The translations under genes and the position numbers were made by a program. From Thermohalobaculum sp038528605 (GTDB lineage: Bacteria > Pseudomonadota > Alphaproteobacteria > Rhodobacterales > Rhodobacteraceae): 64,000 nucleotides of DNA. Location of the stretch: positions 1 to 64,000 of the forward strand of contig JBCBEP010000005.1 in the NCBI GenBank assembly GCA_038528605.1. The letters run 5' to 3'. The notes under the pieces were generated by a model, which worked only from the letters and a program-made list of their open reading frames with translations, had not been told where the DNA came from and made no database searches. This document shows positions 32,483 to 42,330 of this stretch, piece after piece (the stretch's first letter is position 1; each line of letters begins with the position of its first letter).

Positions 32483-34024
32483 ATGGCGCGGGCTGGCGCG
32501 CCTCATGGCGGCGCCGTCCGCCGCGGCCTTTGCGTAGGGGCAGGCGGGGCAGGGCTGCTCCTTCTAGCCGGCTGCATGGGGGCGGAGACCTCGGGTCCGG
32601 TGTCGACGGCCGAGAGCGTTCCGGTGGCCGAGGCGGCTCCTGCCACTCCCGCGCCAGACCCCCTGGGGCTCAGCGGTGCGCCCCTCCAGCCATTGCTCGA
32701 CAAGGATGGCGCGGCCGCGCGCACGGAGGAGGCGCGGACGGCGGCGGCCGAGGCTGCTGAGGATCGGGGCGCGGAAGACGAGGACGTCGCAGCGGGCGGC
32801 CCCCTGCGCCCGCTCCTCGGCCGTGACGAAGCGGCGGCCCGGGCCGAGGCGCTGAGAGCGGAGCGGACCGGCGCCGAGGGCGACGGGACGACCGCTGACG
32901 ATGCGTCCGAAGACCTTGCGGAGGACACCGACGCGGAGGGTGAGGCCGAGCCTGAGGCGGCCGAGGGGGAGGCGGACGAGGCGGCTGAGGACTTCGAGAT
33001 CGGCGTTGCGCGCCAGGTGGCGGAGCCTGCCTTCGTCGCCCCGCTCGAGCGTGAAGCGGGTCTCACCTGGCTCGGCACCGGCAAGGCCTTGCTGGCCCAG
33101 GCGCAGCCCGCGGAGGCGGAACTTGCCTTCCGACGGTCCCTCGCGCTCGAAGGCGTCAGTGTCGAAGCGCTCACCGGCGCTGGGATCGCTGCCAAGACCC
33201 AGGGGCATCTCAACGCCGCGCGGGTGATGCTGTTGCGCGCTCGGGACCTCGCGCCGGACGATGTGGATGTGAACAACGCCCTCGGCCTCGTGCTCAAGGG
33301 GCTGAACGACTATCCGGGCGCCTACCAGGCCTTCCGCGCGGCCTTCATCGTCTCGAGCGGGACGAGCGAAGTTGCCGCTGCGAACCTGGAAGATGCGCGC
33401 ATCCGTGCTGCGCATAGCGCCCTCGTCGCGCCCGTCCCGGACAGCGATGCCATCGCCTTCGACCTGAGCCGCACCGGCCCGAGCGAGTTCCTGCTGCACG
33501 AGCCGGGGACGCAGGTGGAGGCCGTGCTGCCGCCCGAGGAGCCGGTAGCGATCACGACCCTGGATGAAGACGCGATGCTCGCGATCGAGGAGGGAGCCGA
33601 TCCGGCAGAGGTCATCGCCGCGGCTGAGGCGGCGGAAGCGGCGGAGCGAGACGCCGTAGTCGAAGCTGCCGAGCTAGAGCCGGTGGAGGAAGGCGATGTC
33701 GCTAACGCCCGCGCCGCCACGGAGGCAGATGATGCCGATGCCGATACGCTCGAGGGCCGCGCGGCGCCTGCGGCGGAGCGCGACCTGGAGGCGGAGGCCG
33801 CGCTGCCCCCTGAGCTGCTCGCCGTGATCGAGGGTGCCGGTGGTGCGCTTGCCCCGCTCGACGACGAGGCACTGGCGGACGAGACCGCCCCGACGGAGGA
33901 AGAGGGTGGCGCCGCTGCCGCGCTCGCCACGAATGCCGGGGCGGCAGAGGGCGCGGTGATTGAAGTGGAGGACGTCAGCACGGATGATGGTCCGGCGACG
34001 AAATGGACCATCGTCAACGACTGA
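32483..34024 (+). CDS. Long acidic TPR lipoprotein of the tad locus
   Basis: A 513-residue protein with a long N-terminal signal and lipobox LLLAGC (Cys near 32). Two low-complexity Ala/Glu/Asp-rich regions (about 60-180 and 360-500) flank TPR-like repeats at about 190-310 (GKALLAQAQPAEAELAFRRS, AAKTQGHLNAARVMLLRARD, NALGLVLKGLNDYPGAYQAF). The short motif PLxPLL(G/D)xDxAAAR occurs twice (about 72 and 110). The TPR core resembles TadD. It follows tadC by 1 bp and precedes the TadD-like gene, so it looks like a lengthened TadD paralogue. Being lipidated it should sit in the periplasm, where the acidic arms could bind cations or basic partners. Confidence 0.75.
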   Translation: MARAGAPHGGAVRRGLCVGAGGAGLLLLAGCMGAETSGPVSTAESVPVAEAAPATPAPDPLGLSGAPLQPLLDKDGAAARTEEARTAAAEAAEDRGAEDEDVAAGGPLRPLLGRDEAAARAEALRAERTGAEGDGTTADDASEDLAEDTDAEGEAEPEAAEGEADEAAEDFEIGVARQVAEPAFVAPLEREAGLTWLGTGKALLAQAQPAEAELAFRRSLALEGVSVEALTGAGIAAKTQGHLNAARVMLLRARDLAPDDVDVNNALGLVLKGLNDYPGAYQAFRAAFIVSSGTSEVAAANLEDARIRAAHSALVAPVPDSDAIAFDLSRTGPSEFLLHEPGTQVEAVLPPEEPVAITTLDEDAMLAIEEGADPAEVIAAAEAAEAAERDAVVEAAELEPVEEGDVANARAATEADDADADTLEGRAAPAAERDLEAEAALPPELLAVIEGAGGALAPLDDEALADETAPTEEEGGAAAALATNAGAAEGAVIEVEDVSTDDGPATKWTIVND

Positions 34025-34095
34025 CGCGATGCCCGGCCGCCGGCGTTAGGCGGCATGGGGCAGATACCGGGTGAGCCCTTAGGAGACGGACCGAG

Positions 34096-34941
34096 ATGAC
34101 CCGCTTCGCGATCGCACCGCTGCTCGCTGCGCTGCTGCTTGCCGGCTGCAACGAGTCTGTCAGTGAAAAGCCCGATCCCTTCGCCGGCGATATCATCGAT
34201 GAAGCGCAGCTGACGCAGCTGATGCTCACGGCGGGGGATCCGGACAGTGCCGTGAGGTATTTCGAGCAGGGGCTGGCGCGCGAGCCGGAGCGGGCGGATT
34301 TCCGCCGCTACCTCGCCCGCTCCTACGCCCGCGCCCGCCGTTACCCAGAGGCAGCTCGCACCTATCAGGAGCTTCTGGCTCTCCAGCAGGAAACGCCGAC
34401 GGACAGGCTGGAATACGCTTTCGTTGCCGTGAGGCTCGACCGCTGGGAGGATGCGGAAGCGCTGGCGACCGGCATCCCGCAGACGGTCGACACGCCGCGG
34501 CGCCATATGCTCGACGCCATGCTGGCAGACCGGACGCAGGACTGGGAGCTGGCCGACGCCGCCTATGCGAGGGCGGAAGAGCGCTCGTCCAACCCGGCGG
34601 ACGTGCTGAACAACTGGGGCGTCAGCCTGATGTCGCGCAAAGAGTACGGCCGGGCGGAGGCGGTGTTCGAGCGGGCGATCTCCTACAACTCGCGGCTCTT
34701 CAGCGCGAAGAACAATCTCGCCCTCTCCCGCGGCCTGCGGCGGGACTATCGCCTGCCCATCGTGCCGTTGACGGCTGAGGAGAAGGCCGTGATCTCGTAC
34801 AATCTCGGCGTGATCGCGCTTCGGCAGGGCGACCGGCGCGTGGCCCGGGGCCTCTTCGCCAAGGCGGTTGACGAACATCCGCGCCATTACGAAGCCGCAG
34901 CGGCCCAGCTCGAAGCGCTCGAGACGGCGGTGATCCAGTAA
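34096..34941 (+). CDS. tadD: TadD-like TPR lipoprotein
   Basis: A 281-residue lipoprotein (lipobox LLLAGC, Cys 18) made of TPR repeats from about 45: DSAVRYFEQGLAREPER, RYPEAARTYQELLALQ, NNWGVSLMSRKEYGRAEAVFE and NLGVIALRQGDRRVARGLFA. TadD proteins are needed for Flp pilus biogenesis and probably hold secretin components together. GGAGACGGACCGAG precedes the ATG, 71 bp after the acidic lipoprotein. Confidence 0.88.
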   Translation: MTRFAIAPLLAALLLAGCNESVSEKPDPFAGDIIDEAQLTQLMLTAGDPDSAVRYFEQGLAREPERADFRRYLARSYARARRYPEAARTYQELLALQQETPTDRLEYAFVAVRLDRWEDAEALATGIPQTVDTPRRHMLDAMLADRTQDWELADAAYARAEERSSNPADVLNNWGVSLMSRKEYGRAEAVFERAISYNSRLFSAKNNLALSRGLRRDYRLPIVPLTAEEKAVISYNLGVIALRQGDRRVARGLFAKAVDEHPRHYEAAAAQLEALETAVIQ

Positions 34942-35037
34942 GGGAGCAAGGCGGCCGGCCGGGGTGCGGGGGCGCCTCGGCCGATGCGCCGTTGGCAGTG
35001 CACTGCCGCGGGGGCGGCGGAAGGAAGGGGGGCGCCC

Positions 35038-35565
35038 ATGATCATGTCTCAGCCCGCGTTGATCGCGGCGATCGTGGGGCTGACCCCGATCCTCCTCTAC
35101 ATCATGTATTCGGACGTTAAGGACGGGCGGATCCCCAATATCGCCTGCCTGATGGTGGTGGTGGTCTTCCTCGCCACAGGTTCCTGGGGCTTGCCGCTCG
35201 AGACCTTTCTCTGGCGCATCGGGCACCTCGTGATCGCGTTCTTCGCTGGCTGGGCGCTTTTCACCGTTGCCGGCAGCGTCGTCGGTGGCGGCGACATCAA
35301 GATCGTGATCGCGCTCGTGCCATTCGTGCCCGCACCCTATGTGGGCTCGGCCATGGTGATCTGGTCTCTCTGTGCGCTGTTTTCGGTCGTCCTCTTCCTG
35401 ATCGTGCGGCGGGTGATGAAGAACCGGGAGACACCGTTCATCTCGCTCAACCAGGAGAATGCCAAGGGGCTGAAGCGCCTCGGCAAGCTATGGCTCCCTG
35501 TCGGCTTCTCGATCAGCCTGGCGACGTTCATCTATCTGGGGCTGGTGCTAGCCCATGGCGGCTGA
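35038..35565 (+). CDS. cpaA: Prepilin peptidase CpaA (TadV)
   Basis: A 175-residue A24-type peptidase with about five membrane helices and both catalytic aspartates: SDVKDGRIPN (about 25-34) and GGGDIK (about 83-88). It lacks the methyltransferase domain of PilD, as is usual for TadV/CpaA. It should process the Flp pilins and the TadE/F-type pseudopilins. GGAAGGGGGG precedes the ATG at 35038; the in-frame start at 34984 is rejected. Its 3' end overlaps the convergent phosphodiesterase gene by 18 bp. Confidence 0.93.
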   Translation: MIMSQPALIAAIVGLTPILLYIMYSDVKDGRIPNIACLMVVVVFLATGSWGLPLETFLWRIGHLVIAFFAGWALFTVAGSVVGGGDIKIVIALVPFVPAPYVGSAMVIWSLCALFSVVLFLIVRRVMKNRETPFISLNQENAKGLKRLGKLWLPVGFSISLATFIYLGLVLAHGG

Positions 35566-36321
35566 GGCGCCCCAGTAGGGATCGTCGAGAAAGCGCTCCG
35601 GGTAGTCGGTGAAGATCGCGTCGACCTTGCAGGCGGCGAGCCGCGCGGCCTCCGCGGGATCGTTCACGGTATAGCAGCGGAGCGAGAGCCCGGCGGCATG
35701 CGCTGCCTCCACCGCTGCGCCTTGTGTGTTGGCTGCGGCCAGATGGACCGCCTCTGCCCCCAGGCTTGCGGCCTTCTCCTGCCAGCCATGGCTGAGCTTC
35801 TCGTAGAGCAGCGCGATCGGCAGCGTGGGGGTAAGGCTGCGGACGACGGCGAGAGCGTCATGATCGAAGCTCGAGATGGTCACATGCGCCGGGGCGCGCG
35901 GCCTGGAGCCCAGGAGGCCGACCACGGCGCGTGCCGTATTGCCTGGCGCACCATGCGGTTTCAGCTCGATGTTCGCATGCAGTTGCTCGGCGCAGAGCAG
36001 CTCTAGCGTCTCTTCGAGTGTCGGCAGCGGCTCGCCGGCGAAGCGGGCATCGAACCGGGCACCGGCGTCGATCTCCGCGAGATCCGAGACCTTCAATGCT
36101 GAAAGCGGACCGGTCTTGTTCGTCGTCCGGTCGAGCGTTGCGTCGTGATGGATAACGGGGGTTCCGTCACCCAGCAGGGTCACATCGAATTCGAGCCAGC
36201 GGGCGCCCAGGGCAGCTGCGGCGCGGAAGGCGGCGAGCGTGTTCTCAGGCGCTGTGCCGGAAGCACCGCGATGCGCGACAACGCGTGGCGGAAAGTCGGG
36301 GGTGGGAGATGCGGGTTTCAT
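35548..36321 (-). CDS. ugpQ: Glycerophosphodiester phosphodiesterase
   Basis: A 257-residue TIM-barrel GDPD. The catalytic signature is VAHRGASGTAPENTLAAF (about 14-31), EFDVTLLGDG (about 43-52) and HHDATLDRTTNKTG (about 57-70). No signal peptide is present, so it is cytoplasmic. It splits glycerophosphodiesters to glycerol-3-phosphate and alcohol. CAGGAG lies 8 bases before the ATG. Convergent with cpaA, with an 18-bp overlap of the coding ends. Confidence 0.94.
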   Translation of the reverse strand: MKPASPTPDFPPRVVAHRGASGTAPENTLAAFRAAAALGARWLEFDVTLLGDGTPVIHHDATLDRTTNKTGPLSALKVSDLAEIDAGARFDARFAGEPLPTLEETLELLCAEQLHANIELKPHGAPGNTARAVVGLLGSRPRAPAHVTISSFDHDALAVVRSLTPTLPIALLYEKLSHGWQEKAASLGAEAVHLAAANTQGAAVEAAHAAGLSLRCYTVNDPAEAARLAACKVDAIFTDYPERFLDDPYWGASAAMG

Positions 36322-36487
36322 GCGCTCCTGCAGGCATGGTCGGCACTTTTCCCCTCGCCGCTTGCCCCTTGGTGCACGCTATGCCGTATGCGCAGGGATT
36401 GCACAAGCCGCACGCATTGCGACGACTTGGCAGCAGGGGGCAGGGCCTTCTAGGAGGGGGGAAGTGTTGTGAAACCGGAGCCCCGCC

Positions 36488-38362
36488 TTGCTGCGCCTCC
36501 TCCTCTTTCTGCCGATCGTCCTCGTTGTCACGCTCGGCCTGCGCCTTGCCGCGACCGGGCTGGTCCCGCTCGTGGAGGCGCGGCTTGAGCAGTCGGCCGT
36601 GGCTGCGCTCGGGATCCTTGGGGCGGACTGGGCAGCGGTATCGGTGGATGGCCTCGAGGTCACCATCCTGGGCACGGCGCCCGACGCACGGCGGCAGCGG
36701 CTCGTGACCGACGGTTTGGCGAGCGTCATGCCCTTGGCGCGGATACGGGACGGCAGCACGCTGGCGCCGCCGGCAGGAAGGCGTCCCGCGCTGCTGGTAG
36801 AACTTCTCCGTCGGGATGGGCGCGTAACAGTTCTAGGCCGGTTCTCGGGCGAGGCGCAACGCGAACGCCAGCTTGCGGCGCTGGCGGATGCTTTGCCCGA
36901 AGCCGTGCTGGAGGATCTGAGCGGGACCGATGCAGGCCCTTTGCCGGTCGACTGGGGGCCCGAACTTGCGGTCGCGACCATGGCCGTCGCTGCAATTGAA
37001 GACGCTTTCGTGGTTGTGGAGCCCGGTCAGGTCCGCGTCGCTGGCCAGGTTGCCGCGCTTGCACGGCGCCGCGGGCTCGAGGCCGACCTCACGGCGCTGG
37101 CCGGGCCCAGCATCGCGCTGGATCTCGAACTGCGGGTGCCCCGGCGCACCGTTCTGCCCTTTCGCTTCGCGGCGCAGCGGCGGGCTGCGGAGGGCGCTGT
37201 GCTGACCGCCTGCTCCGCGCGGGACGAAAGGGAAGCCGAACGCATCGTCGCCGCGCTTGGGATGCTGGATCTTGCGGCGGACGGCGATCGCTGCGCCGTG
37301 GGACTGGGCGGCCCGGCCCTGGCCTGGGGTGAGGCCGTTTCAGCCGGGATTGCGGCGCTGGCCACGTTGCCCGAGGCGCGGCTCCTCCTCTCCGGCAATC
37401 ACGTGAGCCTGAGCGCCGCGCCACCGAGCACGGCCGAGGCGTTCGAGAGCGCCTTTCGGGGGCTCGCTCTGTCGTTGCCGGAGGGCTTCCTGCTCGATGG
37501 CCGCTTTGAGGGGCCGGCGCCCGGCGTTGCCGATGCTGCGATCCGCCCGCTCTGGATGACGGCATTGCGGGATGCCGAAGGCTTGCGGCTCGCCGGGCGT
37601 GTTGCGGGGGAGGTTGAGGAGCGCGGTCTTGTCCAAGCGGCGGCGGCGCGGCTCGGCAGTGCGGGCGTCGACGCCGCGGGGCTTGCGGCGGCGGGGCAGA
37701 GCGCAGGTTCGCGCGTGGAGGCCACGGGGGACCAGGACCTCCTTCACATCGCCGGCCTCGCCTTCGTCTCAACCCTCGCGCGCCAGGGGGTGACCGGCAG
37801 CGCCACCCTTGGCCACGGGCGTGCGGAGATTGCGCTCACGGTGCTTGAGGCGGACCGGGTGCCCGAGCTGCTGGAAGGCCTTTCCGCCGCCATGCCGCCG
37901 GGGCTTGCTTATGAGACCGAAGTTACCGTCGACATGCCCGCGGCCGTCGCGGCCCGGCCGCTGCCTGCCACGGCCTGTGCCGCCGCCCTCAACCGGCGCA
38001 TCGAGGAGACGCCTGTGGTCTTCGCGCCCGGCTCGGCCGAGATCCGCGCGGCGTTCGAGCCGCTGATGGAGGCGTTGGCCGCGATCCTCCAGCGGTGCCG
38101 GGGAACGGCGATCGAGATCGGGGGGCATACGGACAACCAGGGCCGCACCTCGACCAATGAGCGCCTCAGCCGCAGCCGGGCCGATAGCGTGCGCCATGCC
38201 CTGCGCGCCCTCGGCGTCACGCCCCGCGATGTGAGCCTCACGGTGCGCGGCTATGGCGAGACGGCGCCGGTGGCGCCGAACGACACGGAGGCGGGCAGGG
38301 CACGGAACCGGCGCATCGCCTTCAAGGCCGCCGGCGCCGCTGCGGCGACGGATGGGGGGTGA
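36488..38362 (+). CDS. OmpA-family peptidoglycan-binding protein with BON-like region
   Basis: A 624-residue protein. An N-terminal signal or anchor helix (about 1-20) is followed by a BON-like segment (VSVDGLEVTILGTAPD, about 52-67), a long region of no clear family, and a C-terminal OmpA domain from about 510 (IEIGGHTDNQGRTSTNERLSRSRADSVRHAL, EAGRARNRRIAF). It probably tethers to peptidoglycan from the membrane. The start is TTG at 36488 with CCGGAG 7 bases upstream; the frame is closed by a stop just before, so no ATG alternative exists nearby. A 99-residue membrane protein follows. Confidence 0.85.
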   Translation: MLRLLLFLPIVLVVTLGLRLAATGLVPLVEARLEQSAVAALGILGADWAAVSVDGLEVTILGTAPDARRQRLVTDGLASVMPLARIRDGSTLAPPAGRRPALLVELLRRDGRVTVLGRFSGEAQRERQLAALADALPEAVLEDLSGTDAGPLPVDWGPELAVATMAVAAIEDAFVVVEPGQVRVAGQVAALARRRGLEADLTALAGPSIALDLELRVPRRTVLPFRFAAQRRAAEGAVLTACSARDEREAERIVAALGMLDLAADGDRCAVGLGGPALAWGEAVSAGIAALATLPEARLLLSGNHVSLSAAPPSTAEAFESAFRGLALSLPEGFLLDGRFEGPAPGVADAAIRPLWMTALRDAEGLRLAGRVAGEVEERGLVQAAAARLGSAGVDAAGLAAAGQSAGSRVEATGDQDLLHIAGLAFVSTLARQGVTGSATLGHGRAEIALTVLEADRVPELLEGLSAAMPPGLAYETEVTVDMPAAVAARPLPATACAAALNRRIEETPVVFAPGSAEIRAAFEPLMEALAAILQRCRGTAIEIGGHTDNQGRTSTNERLSRSRADSVRHALRALGVTPRDVSLTVRGYGETAPVAPNDTEAGRARNRRIAFKAAGAAAATDGG

Positions 38363-38366
38363 GCAG

Positions 38367-38666
38367 ATGCTGGGTGCCGAAAGCCTCGAACTGCTGCTCG
38401 CCCTGGCCCTTGGCCTTGCGCTCTGGGCCGGCTGGATGTTGCGCGGGATTTGGGAGGCGCTCGGCGCGCGGCGCCACCGTGCCGAGACCGAGGCGGTGGT
38501 CGCCGCCGCGGAGGCCCGGGCACGTGATGCCGAAGCGGCCCTGGCCGCGCGCGTGGCGGCGCCGGCCCCTGCGGACGCGTCGCCGGAGGGAAGGATAACG
38601 AAACCTGAGGACGCCGCGCCCCTTTCCCCCGACGTACCGGATGACAACCATTCCACAGCGCGGTAA
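38367..38666 (+). CDS. Small single-helix membrane protein
   Basis: A 99-residue protein with an N-terminal helix (SLELLLALALGLALWAGWMLR, about 5-25), then a charged coiled-coil-like segment (ETEAVVAAAEARARDAEAALAAR) and an acidic Pro-rich tail. It starts 4 bp after the OmpA-family gene behind GGGGGGTGAG, so it is probably co-transcribed. No family recognised. Confidence 0.6.
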   Translation: MLGAESLELLLALALGLALWAGWMLRGIWEALGARRHRAETEAVVAAAEARARDAEAALAARVAAPAPADASPEGRITKPEDAAPLSPDVPDDNHSTAR

Positions 38667-38698
38667 GCATGCCGCAAACCGAGACTGGGAGACCGAAT

Positions 38699-38839
38699 AT
38701 GGCCGAGAACAACGAGACCCACGGCACCATGGACATCACCGCGCAGGAGCGGACTTTCGAGGGCTTCCTGAAAGCGTGCGCGATTGTCGCGATCGTCACG
38801 GTCGCGATCCTGATTTTCCTCGCCATCGTCGGAACCTGA
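38699..38839 (+). CDS. aa3-type cytochrome c oxidase subunit IV, small
   Basis: A 46-residue protein: a short hydrophilic head (MAENNETHGTMDITAQERTF), then EGFLKA and one membrane helix ending in FLAIVGT. This matches the bacterial aa3-type cytochrome c oxidase subunit IV family (MDI..QE.TF.GF pattern before a single helix). CTGGGAGACC precedes the ATG. It lies 174 bp upstream of pntA, an association often seen in Rhodobacterales, rather than with the other cox genes. Confidence 0.85.
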   Translation: MAENNETHGTMDITAQERTFEGFLKACAIVAIVTVAILIFLAIVGT

Positions 38840-39013
38840 ACTAGCTGCCGCGACAGCCTGTCCCAGTGCCCGCTGCCAGGGGTCCTTGGCGGCGGCAACA
38901 ACTATGTCCGGCTCTAGCGCCTTGTCCGCGTCTCCCCAGGCGCGCACGGGGGCGGAGGCTGGAGCCCACCGCTGAACGCCTCGATCCGGCGAACAAGAAA
39001 CGAGGGAGAAGAG

Positions 39014-40585
<1,572 letters not shown>

Positions 40586-40604
40586 GCCCGGGGGAGATAC
40601 AGCG

Positions 40605-42041
40605 ATGAGCTACGGTCTCGTGACGGCCGCCTATGTGGTGGCGGCCATCCTCTTCATCCTCGCCCTCGGCGGCCTCTCCAATCAGGAGAAGGCGAAGCGG
40701 GCGATCTGGTACGGCATCATCGGCATGACGCTGGCGGTGGTCGCGACCATCATGACCCCCGGTGTCGACAACGTGCCGATCATCCTGCTGATGCTGATCA
40801 TCGGCGGCGCAGGCGGTGCCTATGTGGCCCGCAAGGTCGAGATGACGCAGATGCCGGAGCTGGTGGCGGGCTTCCACAGCCTTGTGGGCCTCGCCGCGGT
40901 CTTCATCGGCTTCAACGCGGATTTCGAGATGAGCCGCGCGCTCGAGGCGAAGGCCGATGGCACGGCGGACGCGCTTGCGGGCTTTGCGGCGACCATCGCC
41001 AAGAAGACGGCGACGGAGCTCTCGATCCTCAAGGTCGAGCTCTTCCTCGGCATCCTCATCGGCGCGATCACCTTCACCGGCTCGATCGTCGCCTATGGCA
41101 AGCTCTCGGGTAAGATCTCGTCGAACGCGCTGACGCTGCCGTTCCGGCACCAGATCAACCTCGGCGCCTTCGTCCTCTGCTTCGTTCTCGGCCTCATGTA
41201 TCTGAACGGCGCCGGGGTTTGGACGATGGTGCTGGTGGCGATCATCTCGGGCGCCATCGGCTGGCACCTGATCATGGCCATCGGCGGCGCGGACATGCCC
41301 GTGGTCGTCTCGATGCTCAACTCGTATTCGGGCTGGGCGGCGGCTGCCATCGGCTTCACCCTGGGCAACGACCTGCTGATCGTGACCGGTGCGCTCGTCG
41401 GCTCCTCGGGCGCCATCCTCAGCTACATCATGTGCAAGGGCATGAACCGCTCCTTCGTGAGCGTGATCCTCGGCGGCTGGGGCGGCGAACAGTCGAGCGC
41501 CCAGGAGGTCGAGGGCGAGATGGTCGAGATCGACGCTGGTGGTGTCGCGAGCGCGCTCAACGATGCCGACAGTGTCGTGATCGTGCCTGGCTACGGCATG
41601 GCCGTGGCGCAGGCACAGTCCGCAGTCTCGGAGCTTACGCGGAAGCTGCGGGCCAAGGGCAAGGAGGTGCGCTTTGCCATCCATCCCGTGGCCGGCCGTC
41701 TGCCGGGGCACATGAACGTGCTGCTGGCGGAAGCGAAGGTGCCCTACGACATCGTGCTGGAGATGGAGGAGATCAACGACGACTTCCCTCAGACTGATGT
41801 GAGCATCATCATCGGCGCGAATGACATCGTGAACCCCGCAGCGCAGGACGACCCGGGCTCGCCCATCGCCGGCATGCCGGTGCTCGAGGTCTGGAAGTCC
41901 CGCTCGGTGTTCATCCTCAAGCGCGGCAAGGGGCGCGGCTACTCGGGCATCGAGAACCCGCTCTTCTTCAAGGACAACAGCCGCATGTACTACGGCGACG
42001 CGAAGGGCTCGATCGAGAACCTGCTTCCCCAGGTCGGCTGA
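40605..42041 (+). CDS. pntB: NAD(P) transhydrogenase subunit beta
   Basis: A 478-residue protein with about eight membrane helices (residues 1-265) and the NADP(H)-binding domain III from about 300 (VVIVPGYGMAVAQAQSAV, HPVAGRLPGHMNVLLAEA, NDIVNPAAQDDPGSPIAGMPVLEVW, VFILKRGKGRGYSGIENPLF). Full length for the family. GGGGGAG precedes the ATG. A terminator at 42116 ends the operon. Confidence 0.97.
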   Translation: MSYGLVTAAYVVAAILFILALGGLSNQEKAKRAIWYGIIGMTLAVVATIMTPGVDNVPIILLMLIIGGAGGAYVARKVEMTQMPELVAGFHSLVGLAAVFIGFNADFEMSRALEAKADGTADALAGFAATIAKKTATELSILKVELFLGILIGAITFTGSIVAYGKLSGKISSNALTLPFRHQINLGAFVLCFVLGLMYLNGAGVWTMVLVAIISGAIGWHLIMAIGGADMPVVVSMLNSYSGWAAAAIGFTLGNDLLIVTGALVGSSGAILSYIMCKGMNRSFVSVILGGWGGEQSSAQEVEGEMVEIDAGGVASALNDADSVVIVPGYGMAVAQAQSAVSELTRKLRAKGKEVRFAIHPVAGRLPGHMNVLLAEAKVPYDIVLEMEEINDDFPQTDVSIIIGANDIVNPAAQDDPGSPIAGMPVLEVWKSRSVFILKRGKGRGYSGIENPLFFKDNSRMYYGDAKGSIENLLPQVG

Positions 42042-42115
42042 GCGTTATTGCTTCGGCAAGACGACCGGCGCATAATGAGGGCGTCGAAAGTTGATCTCTC
42101 AGGACCATCACCAAT

Positions 42116-42150
42116 GGGCCCGCGAGCTGCTACTCGCGGGCCCTGCTCAT
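42116..42150 (+). terminator. Terminator after pntAB
   Basis: Positions 42116-42126 and 42133-42143 form a perfect 11-bp stem with a 6-base loop, followed by TGCTCAT. The U tail is poor but stem strength and position support termination. Confidence 0.65.
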
Positions 42151-42158
42151 TCCCAAGC

Positions 42159-42251
42159 TTAGCCGAGGAAGAGCCTTGCCGCAGCAATCACGACGCCGGC
42201 GGCGCCGATCACGACCATGGCAAGTCGAAAGTTCGTTTCTCTCAGTGTCAT
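42159..42251 (-). CDS. Candidate 30-residue single-helix membrane peptide
   Basis: On the minus strand an AAAGGAGGTG element is followed at once by an ATG opening a 30-codon frame: MTLRETNFRL, then a hydrophobic helix (AMVVIGAAGVVIAAA) and RLFLG before TAA. The composition is that of a small transmembrane peptide, and the ribosome-binding site is the best match to the anti-Shine-Dalgarno in this region. The gap between GGAGG and ATG is only 2 bases, shorter than optimal. Lies between pntB and the hydrolase gene, opposite strand. No family recognised. Confidence 0.4.
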   Translation of the reverse strand: MTLRETNFRLAMVVIGAAGVVIAAARLFLG

Positions 42252-42318
42252 CACCTCCTTTCGCCCCGAAGGTGTCGGGGCGGGGCGATGATCGCGTGGC
42301 AGGCGTGAGTAAAGCGTT

Positions 42319-42324
42319 TACCGT
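42319..42324 (+). promoter_or_regulatory. Candidate -10 box, leaderless start of the hydrolase gene
   Basis: TACCGT begins exactly 12 bp before the ATG at 42331, as at rimO, pgsA and the gene at 57089. There is no ribosome-binding site. The -35 region (GTGGCA at 42296-42301, spacer 17) is weak. Confidence 0.35.
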
Positions 42325-42330
42325 AAGCCC

